Source of the DNA: an uncultured Lachnospiraceae bacterium
GTDB lineage: Bacteria > Bacillota > Clostridia > Lachnospirales > Lachnospiraceae
Length of the DNA stretch: 37,339 bases
Direction: 5' to 3'
NCBI GenBank assembly: GCA_947169935.1
Contig: CAMVRS010000015.1
Coordinates: 1-37,339, forward strand
The notes beneath the pieces are model-generated. The model saw only the letters and a list, made by a program, of their open reading frames with translations. It was not told the origin of the DNA and ran no database searches. This document shows positions 6,398 through 14,841 of this stretch, piece by piece. Numbering within the stretch: position 1 is the first letter of the stretch; the number at the start of each line of letters is the position of its first letter. Made by a program: the position numbers and the translations under genes.

Positions 6398-8899
6398 ATG
6401 AACATCTCAGAACATATAATGGCCGGATTTACATATTTTGACGGAGGCTGCGGTACCATACTGCAGGCAGCGGGCTTACAGCCCGGAGAGCTTCCCGAGC
6501 GCTGGAACCTTGAGCATCCCGACGTTATACAGGGGATGCACTATGATTATCTTCTGGCAGGAGTAAACATTTTAAAGACCAACACCTTCGGTGCAAATAT
6601 AATGAAATTTGCCGGGGAAGGTGAACTGGAAGGGATAATAAAAGCTGCAGTGGATAATGCGCGCGCTGCTATCAACGCTGTTGAGAGCCGTACTCCGCTG
6701 CCCGGCAGAAGCGATGATTTTTCGAAGGCTTCCGAAAAGCATTACGTATCCCTTGATATAGGACCTTTGGGAAAACTCTTAAAACCTCTGGGTGATCTGG
6801 ATTTTGAGGACGCCTATGAGATATTTTTAAAGACCGTGAAGGCAGGCATGGCCTGTGATGTGGACCTTATCCTCATCGAGACCATGAACGATATATATGA
6901 GGCTAAGGCTGCCATTCTTGCAGCTAAAGAAAGCGGACTTCCGGTATTTCTGACCACTGCCTATGATGAAAGCCATAAGCTCCTGACAGGCGCCGACCCC
7001 AAGACGGTGGTTGCGGTTGCGGAAGGTCTGGGTGTGGATGCGCTGGGCGTAAACTGTTCCCTTGGTCCCGATGAGATGATGGGCATCGTGGATGAGCTTT
7101 GCGAATACGCAAGCGTACCCGTGATAGTAAATCCCAATGCGGGTCTGCCCAGAACAGAGGGTGGAAAGACCGTATATGATGTGCTGCCGGAAGGCTTTGC
7201 AAAGTCCATGGAACAGATAGCGGCAAAGGGCGCCAGGATACTGGGCGGATGCTGCGGCACCACGCCGCCTCATATAGGCGCTATGATAGAGACCGTGAGG
7301 AAGATGACGCCGCTGCCTTTAAGCGAGAAGCAGCATACCCTTATCAGTTCCTATACGCATTCGGTTGAATTCGGCATACGTCCCATACTGATAGGCGAGC
7401 GTATCAATCCTACAGGTAAGAAGCGTCTCAAGGAAGCGCTGCGCAATGATGATATGGATTATATCCTTCAGCAGGGACTTCTCCAGCAGGACCAGCACGC
7501 GGACGTGCTCGATGTAAACGTAGGACTTCCGGAGATAGACGAGCCGGAGATGATGATAAAGGCGGTAACGCAGCTGCAGGCTGTCTGCGACCTGCCGCTG
7601 CAGATAGATACCACCGATCCCGTTGCTATGGAGAGGGCGCTGCGCCGTTATAACGGAAAGCCCATGATCAATTCCGTAAACGGCAAGGAAGAAGTGATGA
7701 AGCAGGTATTCCCGCTGGCAAAGAAATACGGCGGTCTTGTGGTGGCGCTTACCATAGATGAAGAAGGCATCCCCACCACTGCAGAGGGACGTCTTAAGAT
7801 AGCGCAGAATATTTATGCAAAGGCTGCAGAATACGGCATTAAGAAAAAGGATATAATAGTCGATCCCCTGGCCATGAGCATAAGCGCGGAGCCTGATTCC
7901 GCAAAGATCACTCTGGCTGCACTTAAACTGATAAGAGATGAAGCGCAGGGTCTTACCAGCCTGGGCGTATCCAATATCTCTTTCGGTCTGCCCAAGCGCG
8001 ATCTGGTCAACGGTATCTTCTTTACCATGGCCATGATGAACGGCCTGTCCGCAGCCATTATGAATCCCGGATCCATGGAGATGATGAAGGCCTACAGATC
8101 CTTCTGCGCGCTTAAGGCGCTGGATGAGAACTGCATGGAGTATATAGCGTTTACTGATGAGTATGAGGCAGCCGTGGCTTCTGCGGCGCCTGCGGCAGCG
8201 TCCGGAGACGCTAAGAAACCCGCGGCTTCCACGGTAAGCTACGAAGGGATAAAAGATGAAAAACTGATCCCCCTTGTGGATACGGTCGTAAAGGGGCTTA
8301 AGGATAAAGCAGGGGCACTGACGGCAGAGCTTCTGGCAGCAGATGTTCCGGCCATGGATATAATCGACGGCGCGCTGATCCCGGCTCTTGATATAGTCGG
8401 AAAGGGCTTTGAGGCAAAGAAGGTTTTCCTGCCCCAGCTTCTTATGAGTGCGGATTCGGCGTCTGCGGCTTTTGAGTCCATAAAGGAAAAGATCGCGGCA
8501 GCAGGTGAGAAGCAGGAGAGCAAGGGCAGGCTGATACTGGCTACCGTTAAGGGCGATATCCATGACATAGGCAAGAATATAGTCAAGGTATTGCTGGAGA
8601 ATTACGGCTTTGATGTTATCGACCTGGGCAAGGATGTTCCGCCGGAGCTGATAGTCGAGACAGCCATTAAAGAGAATATAAAGCTGGTGGGCTTAAGCGC
8701 CCTTATGACAACTACCGTTCCCGCGATGGAAGAGACTATTAAGCAGCTTCATGAAAAATGGCCCGAATGCAAAACCTGCGTGGGCGGCGCCGTAATGACC
8801 CCCGAATACGCAAAGATGATACAGGCAGACAGATATTGCAAGGACGCCATGGAAACGGTAAGATTTGCAGAGGAGTTCTTCTCAGGCATGTCATCCTGA
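6398..8899 (+). CDS. metH: Cobalamin-dependent methionine synthase, without activation domain
   Basis: Transfers the methyl group of 5-methyl-THF to homocysteine through B12. It is 833 residues from this ATG, which has AAAGGAAAG just upstream; an in-frame TTG at 6383 has no better signal. Domains in order: homocysteine-binding barrel (FDGGCGTILQAAGL near the start; zinc ligands in GVNCSLGP and GGCCGTTPP), pterin-binding barrel (ERINPTGKKRLKEAL, DVNVGLPEIDEPEM), an Ala/Pro/Lys linker around residue 590-610, the helical cap, and the B12 domain with axial-His motif DIHDIG. It stops there; the reactivation domain of long MetH is absent and encoded at 3590-4204. The last codons and stop (MSS, TGA) lie inside a dispersed repeat copy. 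Confidence 0.95.
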   Translation: MNISEHIMAGFTYFDGGCGTILQAAGLQPGELPERWNLEHPDVIQGMHYDYLLAGVNILKTNTFGANIMKFAGEGELEGIIKAAVDNARAAINAVESRTPLPGRSDDFSKASEKHYVSLDIGPLGKLLKPLGDLDFEDAYEIFLKTVKAGMACDVDLILIETMNDIYEAKAAILAAKESGLPVFLTTAYDESHKLLTGADPKTVVAVAEGLGVDALGVNCSLGPDEMMGIVDELCEYASVPVIVNPNAGLPRTEGGKTVYDVLPEGFAKSMEQIAAKGARILGGCCGTTPPHIGAMIETVRKMTPLPLSEKQHTLISSYTHSVEFGIRPILIGERINPTGKKRLKEALRNDDMDYILQQGLLQQDQHADVLDVNVGLPEIDEPEMMIKAVTQLQAVCDLPLQIDTTDPVAMERALRRYNGKPMINSVNGKEEVMKQVFPLAKKYGGLVVALTIDEEGIPTTAEGRLKIAQNIYAKAAEYGIKKKDIIVDPLAMSISAEPDSAKITLAALKLIRDEAQGLTSLGVSNISFGLPKRDLVNGIFFTMAMMNGLSAAIMNPGSMEMMKAYRSFCALKALDENCMEYIAFTDEYEAAVASAAPAAASGDAKKPAASTVSYEGIKDEKLIPLVDTVVKGLKDKAGALTAELLAADVPAMDIIDGALIPALDIVGKGFEAKKVFLPQLLMSADSASAAFESIKEKIAAAGEKQESKGRLILATVKGDIHDIGKNIVKVLLENYGFDVIDLGKDVPPELIVETAIKENIKLVGLSALMTTTVPAMEETIKQLHEKWPECKTCVGGAVMTPEYAKMIQADRYCKDAMETVRFAEEFFSGMSS

Positions 8900-8941
8900 G
8901 GAGCGCCCAAACATGTCATCCTGAGCGAAGCGAAGGATCTT
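8888..8941 (+). repeat. Two dispersed-repeat copies overlapping the metH stop
   Basis: The first copy, ATGTCATCCTGAGGAGCGCC, begins inside the metH reading frame, and its TGA is the metH stop codon. The second copy, ATGTCATCCTGAGCGAAGCG followed by AAGGATCT, ends at 8941, 16 bases before the next start codon. Orientation is the same as the flanking genes. Confidence 0.9.
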
Positions 8942-8957
8942 AAAGAAAGGCACATCA

Positions 8958-9953
8958 ATGTTTTACATAATAATCAACCCCACTGCACGTTCCGGAAAAG
9001 GCATGCAGATCTGGCAGGGCCTTAAAAAGGAACTGGATGAAAAGCAGGTTAATTACCGGTATTACTATACCAGGAAAGACCGCAACGCAGCCACCATAAT
9101 AAAGTCTGTACTGAATAAGGACCACAGCACCATCAATCTGATACTGATGGGCGGCGACGGTACGGTAAACCAGACCATAAACGGGATAGCTGCGGCAGGG
9201 CAGAAATGCTTTGACCGTGTACGTTTCTGCTATATACCTGCGGGATCGGCCAGCGATCTGGCCAGAGCCCTTAAGCTTCCCCAGGATCCCCATAAGAGCC
9301 TGAGACGCATACTTGCGGCGGGGGACGGGCAGATGTCCTGGATGCACGGTTCGGAACCGGCCAGAGAGAGGCGTACGGATCTGGGGCTTCTGACTTACAA
9401 CGAAGCTGAGAATCCGGAATATAACGGCCGCAGGCGTTATTTTATAGTAAGCGCAGGCATAGGCTTTGATGCGGCGGTCTGCGCGGAGGCGTCGGCGTCC
9501 AAGGCAAAGAAGGATTTTAACGCCATAGGTCTGGGCGGACTGGTGTACGGCTTTATATGCGTAAGACGTCTGCTGACAGGTATCAAGGCGGATATCAGGG
9601 TCATCATGGACGGAAAGCGTATCCATCCGGCTAAGGACAGTCTTTTTGTGGCGATAATGAACCACAGATACCAGGGTGGCGGAGTAATGTTCACCCCTGC
9701 GGCAGTAAGCGATGACGGGCTGCTGGATCTCTGCTTCACGGACAGGATGAGAAGACGCAAGATACTCTTTACCTTCCCCAAAGCCTATACGGGGGACCAT
9801 GTGGGAACAAAGGGCCTGGTAATAGACAGGGCACGTGATGTGCGCATAGTTTCATCGGAGATGCTCTGTGTTCATACGGACGGAGAGGTGGCCACCAGGG
9901 CTAAGGATATCAGCGCCAGATGCATACCCGTAAAACTGCGTCTTATGGTATAG
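8958..9953 (+). CDS. Diacylglycerol/lipid kinase family protein (DgkB/YegS type), copy 1
   Basis: A 331-residue soluble or membrane-associated lipid kinase-like protein, likely phosphorylating diacylglycerol or a related lipid at the membrane. It starts FYIIINPTARSGKG, the family N-terminus. The nucleotide-binding motif GGDGTVNQTING lies at residues ~62-73, and IPAGSASDLARAL around residue 93. The C-terminal half has HRYQGGGVMFTPAAVSDDGL and ends in a beta-rich region containing HTDGEV, as in YegS/DgkB. AAAGG precedes the ATG by about 7 bases, and the dispersed repeat ends just before it. A second family member lies at 11252-12145, with glyA between them. Substrate specificity is not deducible. 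Confidence 0.87.
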   Translation: MFYIIINPTARSGKGMQIWQGLKKELDEKQVNYRYYYTRKDRNAATIIKSVLNKDHSTINLILMGGDGTVNQTINGIAAAGQKCFDRVRFCYIPAGSASDLARALKLPQDPHKSLRRILAAGDGQMSWMHGSEPARERRTDLGLLTYNEAENPEYNGRRRYFIVSAGIGFDAAVCAEASASKAKKDFNAIGLGGLVYGFICVRRLLTGIKADIRVIMDGKRIHPAKDSLFVAIMNHRYQGGGVMFTPAAVSDDGLLDLCFTDRMRRRKILFTFPKAYTGDHVGTKGLVIDRARDVRIVSSEMLCVHTDGEVATRAKDISARCIPVKLRLMV

Positions 9954-10009
9954 CGCAATAAAGATAAATATGATACAATAAAAACAATATTTTTTAGGAG
10001 GAAAGACCA

Positions 10010-11248
10010 ATGTATTCTATCGATGAATTAAGAGCAGTTGATCCGGATATAGCAAAGGCTATAGAGGATGAGCAAGCAAGACAGAACAGCCACATCGAGC
10101 TCATCGCTTCCGAGAACTGGGTGAGCCATGCAGTTATGGCTGCAATGGGCAGCGTTCTTACCAACAAGTATGCTGAAGGTTATCCCGGAAAGCGTTATTA
10201 CGGCGGCTGCGACTGCGTTGACGTAGTTGAGACTCTGGCTATAGAGCGTGCCAAGGAACTCTTTGGCTGCACCTATGCTAACGTTCAGCCTCATTCCGGC
10301 GCACAGGCAAACCTTGCTGTACAGTTCGCTATCTGCCAGCCCGGCGATACCATCATGGGTATGAACCTTGATCACGGCGGACACTTAACCCACGGCAGCC
10401 CGGTTAATATTTCCGGTACTTATTTCAATATCGTGCCTTACGGCGTTAATGACGAAGGTTTTATCGATTATGACGAGTTAGAGCGTATCGCACTTGAGTG
10501 CAAGCCCAAGATGATCATCGCAGGTGCTTCTGCATATGCGCGTACCATCGATTTCAAGAGATTCCGTGAAGTTGCGGATAAGGTTGGCGCAGTACTGATG
10601 GTAGATATGGCGCATATCGCAGGTCTTGTTGCTACAGGACTTCATCCTTCACCCATCCCCTATGCGGATGTTGTGACAACCACCACTCACAAGACCTTAA
10701 GAGGACCCCGCGGCGGTCTTATCCTTTCAAGCGAAGAGAATGCAAAGAAGTTCAAATTCAACAAGGCAGTGTTCCCCGGGATCCAGGGCGGCCCTCTTAT
10801 GCACGTGATAGCAGCAAAGGCTGTATGCTTCAAAGAGGCTCTTTCCGATGATTTCAAGACCTATTGCAAGGGTATCGTTGATAATGCACAGGCACTTTCA
10901 AAGGGGCTTATGGATCGCGGTCTTAAGATAGTATCCGGTGGTACCGATAATCACTTGATGCTCCTTGACCTTACCACATTCAACTTGACCGGTAAGGAAG
11001 TTGAGGGATGGATGGATGAGGCTCATTTAACAGCCAATAAGAATACCATTCCCAATGATCCCCAGAAGCCCAATGTTACAAGCGGTATCCGTCTGGGCAC
11101 ACCTTCTGTTACCAGCCGCGGCATGAATACCGCTGATATGGACAGGATTGCAGAGGCAATATCCATCATAGTTAAGGAAAAAGAGGCAGGCATCCCGGCA
11201 GCAAGAGCTATCGTGGATGAGCTTACCGCAAAGTATCCGCTCAAATAA
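10010..11248 (+). CDS. glyA: Serine hydroxymethyltransferase
   Basis: PLP enzyme that converts serine plus THF to glycine plus 5,10-methylene-THF, the substrate of the MetF encoded upstream. It is 412 residues, full length. Motifs: [12 protein letters not shown] near the N-terminus, [38 protein letters not shown], and the PLP lysine in [16 protein letters not shown] (around residue 227). AGGAGGAAAG lies about 8 bases before the ATG. The 56-base gap upstream is AT-rich with a TATGAT at 9969-9974 but no convincing -35 box, so an own promoter is possible and not shown. The next gene begins 3 bases after its stop. Confidence 0.97.
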   Translation: MYSIDELRAVDPDIAKAIEDEQARQNSHIELIASENWVSHAVMAAMGSVLTNKYAEGYPGKRYYGGCDCVDVVETLAIERAKELFGCTYANVQPHSGAQANLAVQFAICQPGDTIMGMNLDHGGHLTHGSPVNISGTYFNIVPYGVNDEGFIDYDELERIALECKPKMIIAGASAYARTIDFKRFREVADKVGAVLMVDMAHIAGLVATGLHPSPIPYADVVTTTTHKTLRGPRGGLILSSEENAKKFKFNKAVFPGIQGGPLMHVIAAKAVCFKEALSDDFKTYCKGIVDNAQALSKGLMDRGLKIVSGGTDNHLMLLDLTTFNLTGKEVEGWMDEAHLTANKNTIPNDPQKPNVTSGIRLGTPSVTSRGMNTADMDRIAEAISIIVKEKEAGIPAARAIVDELTAKYPLK

Positions 11249-11251
11249 GAA

Positions 11252-12145
11252 ATGGCATCATATAAAAAGCTTTTATTTATCGTAAATCCCCACGCGGGGA
11301 TAAAGAAAAAGGACAGCGCCTTAAGCGACATCATACTGACCTTTTCCGATCATTATTATGAAACGATAGTGTGCTTCACCAGAGAGGCGGGCGACGCGGC
11401 CAATCTGGTGAAAGAGCACGTCGATGATGAGATCGACCGGGTAGTATGTATGGGCGGCGACGGTACACTCAGTGAAGTCATAGCAGGGCTTCGCAAATAC
11501 AGCTGGGATAAGCCCTTGGGCTATATTCCGGCCGGATCCACCAATGATTTCGCCGCCAGCTTAAAGCTTCCGTCGGATCCTGCAGAGGCAGCCGAATGTG
11601 TCATGAAGGGCAAGCCTCACAGGCTTGATATAGGTATTTTTAATGAGAGGCAGTTTGTATATACCGCATCCTGTGGTATATTCACACGTGCCTCTTATGA
11701 TACTCCGCAGAGTATAAAGAATGTATTCGGCCATGCCGCATATATACTTGAAGGAATGAAGGAGCTTACGCAGATCCGTTCCTGGCATATGCGCGTTATG
11801 GTAGAAGGGCATGTATATGAAGATAATTACCTCTTTGTTTCGGTATGCAATACCTATTCACTGGGAGGGGTAATGAGTCTTGATAATGCAAATGTCAGCC
11901 TTTCGGACGGCTTCTTTGAGCTGATGCTGATAACCATGCCCAGGGATCTGATACAGCTGGGAGAGATAGCACAGGCGCTTCGGGAGCAGAAATTCGATAC
12001 TCCGCTTGTGCAGTTTATCAAGGTTGATCAGGTATCTATCTACTGTGCGGATAAGCCGGACTGGTCACTGGACGGCGAAAAGGCCGAAGGCCTTGAAACA
12101 AATCAGATAGGCGTCATTCCCGGAGGGGTCAGGATGTTCTACTAG
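11252..12145 (+). CDS. Diacylglycerol/lipid kinase family protein (DgkB/YegS type), copy 2
   Basis: A 297-residue paralogue of the 8958-9953 product. It shows the same plan: KKLLFIVNPHAGIKKKD at the N-terminus, MGGDGTLSEVIAGLRKY (residues ~70-86), YIPAGSTNDFAASLKLP, and a C-terminal domain with SLGGVMSLDNANVSLSDGFF and SLDGEKAE. It begins 3 bases after the glyA stop with no good ribosome binding site, so translation is probably coupled to glyA. It is shorter than copy 1 and differs in the middle, so it may use another lipid. Two such kinases flanking glyA is curious but may only reflect operon growth. Confidence 0.87.
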   Translation: MASYKKLLFIVNPHAGIKKKDSALSDIILTFSDHYYETIVCFTREAGDAANLVKEHVDDEIDRVVCMGGDGTLSEVIAGLRKYSWDKPLGYIPAGSTNDFAASLKLPSDPAEAAECVMKGKPHRLDIGIFNERQFVYTASCGIFTRASYDTPQSIKNVFGHAAYILEGMKELTQIRSWHMRVMVEGHVYEDNYLFVSVCNTYSLGGVMSLDNANVSLSDGFFELMLITMPRDLIQLGEIAQALREQKFDTPLVQFIKVDQVSIYCADKPDWSLDGEKAEGLETNQIGVIPGGVRMFY

Positions 12146-12153
12146 CAAATTAC

Positions 12154-12181
12154 TGTCATCCTGAGCGAAGCGAAGGATCTT
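12154..12181 (+). repeat. Single dispersed-repeat copy
   Basis: TGTCATCCTGAGCGAAGCGA followed by AGGATCTT, an exact match to the full copies at about 618-646 and 8914-8941. It lies between the second lipid kinase and the nuclease gene, 14 bases before the ATG at 12196 and immediately before its GGAGGG ribosome binding site. Confidence 0.9.
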
Positions 12182-12195
12182 ATGGAGGGTTACGT

Positions 12196-12271
12196 ATGAA
12201 GCTTACTTGAGGTTACAGGCAGCTGTCATTATCTGGAGGCATGCGGAAAGCATATTCTTTTAGACTGCGGC
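12196..12271 (+). pseudogene. Frameshifted 5' end of the MBL/beta-CASP nuclease gene
   Basis: A well-placed start exists here: GGAGGG, 7 bases, then ATG AAG CTT ACT followed at once by TGA. One base into that TGA, the next frame reads EVTGSCHYLEACGKHILLDC and runs straight into the long frame at 12272. Proteins of this family normally start MKLTFLGAxxEVTGSCH. The segment encoding roughly FLGAxH is therefore missing: about 18 bases expected, one present, a loss of about 17 bases that breaks the frame. No ATG, GTG or TTG lies in the correct frame between 12209 and 12271. This is either a real disabling deletion or a sequence error. Confidence 0.8.
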
Positions 12272-13774
12272 ATGGAGCAGGGCGTTGATGTCTATGAGAA
12301 TGTGGAAATACCCATAGAGGAGGGGCTTATCGATTATGTGCTTCTCTCTCATGCACATATCGACCATTCGGGACTTCTGCCCCTTATTTACGCCAAAGGT
12401 TTCAGGGGCCAGATCATGGCTACCGAGGCTACGGTGGATCTTTGCAGCATCATGCTGCGTGACTCAGCACATATACAGATGCAGGAAGCGGAATGGAAGA
12501 ACCGTAAGGCACAGAGAAGTGCAGCCAATGCGGTTGAACCGCTGTATACAATGGAAGATGCAATGGGAGCCATCCGCAGGCTGGTGCCCTTTGATTATGA
12601 TGAGATCTATGAGCTCTGCGAAGGTATAAAGTTCCGCTTTACGGATGTCGGCCATCTGCTGGGCTCTGCAAGTATAGAGATATGGATCACCGAGGGAAAT
12701 GAAACCCGCAAGCTGGTATTCTCCGGTGATATCGGAAATAAAAAAGGAACGCTGATACGCGAGCCGCAGTATGTTAAAGATGCGGATTACGTTATCATGG
12801 AATCTACCTACGGTACCAGATACCACGGTGAGGAGCACCCCGATTATGTGGGCAATCTGGCAAGGATGATCTCCGAGACCTTAGGCCGCGGCGGCAATCT
12901 GGTCATACCGTCCTTCGCTGTGGGCCGCACCCAGGAGATGCTTTATTATATCCGCGAGATAAAGGAAAGAGGCCTGGTTACCAATGTGCCGGATTTCCCT
13001 GTATATGTGGATTCACCTCTTGCAGTGGAAGCGACCGAGGTATTTAAAAAGAATCAGGCAGACTGTTTTTCGGGAGAAGCTCTGGAGCTGGTAAAGGCCG
13101 GCGTCAATCCGCTTACTTTCCATGGACTTAAGCTTTCGATCACCAGTGATGAATCAAAGCTCATCAACTTTGATAATGAGCCCAAGGTTATAATCTCTGC
13201 ATCCGGCATGTGCGATGCAGGCCGTATACGTCATCACTTAAAGCATAATCTGTGGCGGCCGGAATCCACCATACTTTTTGTGGGTTACCAGGCAGTGGGA
13301 ACACTGGGCCGTATACTTGTTGATGGTGAGAAGGAGGTCAAGCTCTTTGGCGAACCTATAGAAGTAAGAGCCTCCATAGAACAGCTTCCGGGCATGAGCG
13401 GACATGCGGATAAAGCAGGACTTATCGAATGGCTGCAGCAGATAGGCAATAAGCCCAGAAAGGTTTTTGTGGTACACGGTGATGAGGATAACGCAACGCT
13501 CTTTACCCAGTGCCTCAAGGACGAATACGGTTATGATGCTTATGCGCCATACAGCGGCTGTTCTTTTGATATGATAACAGGTGAGTTCATAACCCAGACA
13601 GTGGGCATACCCAAAAAGAAGAAAGCAAAACGTCTTTCCGATGTATTCCAGCGTCTGCTGGCTGCAGGCCAGCGCCTGATCGCCGTTATCTACAAGAACG
13701 AAGGCGGCGCAAACAAAGATCTTGCCAAGTTTGCGGATCAGATCAATTCGCTGTCCGATAAATGGGACAGATGA
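12272..13774 (+). CDS. MBL-fold/beta-CASP RNA-processing nuclease (main frame; N-terminus disrupted)
   Basis: A metallo-beta-lactamase nuclease with beta-CASP insert, of the CPSF73-like/Ysh1 bacterial group that cuts or trims RNA. Metal-binding motif 2 is present as SHAHIDHSG, followed by FTDVGHLLGSASIEIW, FSGDIG, ESTYGTRYH, the beta-CASP motifs VIPSFAVGRTQEML and ISASGMCDAGRIRHHL, and the closing ELPGMSGHADKAGLIEW/VHGDED region. A basic helical tail (KKKKAKRLSDVFQRLL) extends about 50 residues past the catalytic core. The first Met of this frame falls in DCGMEQGV, after the first beta strands, so a product made from it would lack ~27 normal residues and has no good ribosome binding site. See the fragment at 12196. 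The next gene overlaps its stop. Confidence 0.85.
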   Translation: MEQGVDVYENVEIPIEEGLIDYVLLSHAHIDHSGLLPLIYAKGFRGQIMATEATVDLCSIMLRDSAHIQMQEAEWKNRKAQRSAANAVEPLYTMEDAMGAIRRLVPFDYDEIYELCEGIKFRFTDVGHLLGSASIEIWITEGNETRKLVFSGDIGNKKGTLIREPQYVKDADYVIMESTYGTRYHGEEHPDYVGNLARMISETLGRGGNLVIPSFAVGRTQEMLYYIREIKERGLVTNVPDFPVYVDSPLAVEATEVFKKNQADCFSGEALELVKAGVNPLTFHGLKLSITSDESKLINFDNEPKVIISASGMCDAGRIRHHLKHNLWRPESTILFVGYQAVGTLGRILVDGEKEVKLFGEPIEVRASIEQLPGMSGHADKAGLIEWLQQIGNKPRKVFVVHGDEDNATLFTQCLKDEYGYDAYAPYSGCSFDMITGEFITQTVGIPKKKKAKRLSDVFQRLLAAGQRLIAVIYKNEGGANKDLAKFADQINSLSDKWDR

Positions 13775-14841
13775 TCAGTACGATAAACAAACTCCATATG
13801 GTCCGTTTTTACCATCTCTTTGGTAAAGACGGACCTTTGTGTGGTATTCTGGCGTATTATCAGGATAAGACCATCAATCTCTGCAGTGCGGACGAAGGTT
13901 TTAGTGAGCTTTTTGACCGCATTGCTAAAGTCTATGAGCGTGAGTCGCAGTATTCCGATATCATTGCGGATGATGAGACCAGGCAGATCCTTCAGACTTC
14001 CAATGCTTTTCCGGAAGAATCTTTTGAGAAGTGCTTAAGCGCATATACCGAGCTTAAAGCGCCCATGATAGCGCCTAAAGCTTTTTCGCATATCTATATC
14101 CTTCCCATAGTAAAGTATGTTCTGGGTACTCTGTATAAGGCAGAGGGCGGGGAAATCTCTTTCCGGGACAGGCCAAGGCACTGGTTTGGAAAAGGCGTAC
14201 TTGATGCGATGAACAGAGGGCAGGAACTGCATTTTCCTTATCAGATCGTTTCCGATATGACGGAGTTTTATCAGGTAACCCTCAGGGATGTACTCTCTGC
14301 GGGGAATACGCTGGATATCAGGATGCTTTATGATTCTGACGGGGTCACTGTTTCTTATTACGATCATGACAGGTCATATAAAGGAGCCATCGATCTGAGG
14401 GGGCTTAAGTATAATACGATACTGACGCACACGCTTACCAAAAAGAACGCCGTGGTGCTGGCTGTGGAAGACGCCCTCACGCCGGCAGCGGGAGGATTTG
14501 ATAATGAGCGTATCTTTAAGCTCACCGGAACCGTTAGGGACGTCTGGAGGGCATATGAGCTGCCCTGGGGAGAGAAGGTATACAGTGCCGATAAAGACGG
14601 CTGCGGATATCTGGTCTTTTCTACTACGGATAATGGGATGAGCATCAGCCACTGCAGCTGTTTTCAAAATCTTACGGAAGGCGAAAGAGTGCAGCTTTTG
14701 TTTGGAAAGTATTCCTTCCGCCTGTATGAACGTGAAGACATAACCGAACTGCATCTGCTGGATCCGGTATTGCCGGGATCGGGGCGGTATCGCGAAAAAT
14801 ATGCGGGAAGAATTTACGGAGGAGATAAAAATGCCGGGTGA
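13771..14841 (+). CDS. Hypothetical protein in AAA+/TelA-like operon
   Basis: A 356-residue protein I do not recognise. It has no signal peptide or clear membrane helix. The sequence looks like mixed alpha/beta: a helical first half (GFSELFDRIAKVYERESQYSD) and a beta-rich second half with ILTHTLTKKNAVVLAVEDAL and VQLLFGKYSFRLYEREDITE. This start gives the usual 4-base ATGA overlap with the nuclease gene; an in-frame ATG 9 bases earlier is also possible, and neither has a strong ribosome binding site. The next gene starts inside its last codons. Tight coupling on both sides suggests it works with the AAA+ ATPase, but no function can be assigned. Confidence 0.75.
   Translation: MISTINKLHMVRFYHLFGKDGPLCGILAYYQDKTINLCSADEGFSELFDRIAKVYERESQYSDIIADDETRQILQTSNAFPEESFEKCLSAYTELKAPMIAPKAFSHIYILPIVKYVLGTLYKAEGGEISFRDRPRHWFGKGVLDAMNRGQELHFPYQIVSDMTEFYQVTLRDVLSAGNTLDIRMLYDSDGVTVSYYDHDRSYKGAIDLRGLKYNTILTHTLTKKNAVVLAVEDALTPAAGGFDNERIFKLTGTVRDVWRAYELPWGEKVYSADKDGCGYLVFSTTDNGMSISHCSCFQNLTEGERVQLLFGKYSFRLYEREDITELHLLDPVLPGSGRYREKYAGRIYGGDKNAG

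Noticed and set aside
7319-8563. Open frame of 414 codons on the minus strand across metH
   Set aside because: It lies wholly inside metH, which has clear domain motifs; the translation is Cys/His/Leu-rich without recognisable features or a ribosome binding site. It is a codon-bias shadow.
8955-9800. Minus-strand frame of 281 codons opposite the first lipid kinase gene
   Set aside because: The plus frame carries the GGDGT kinase motif; the antisense frame has none.
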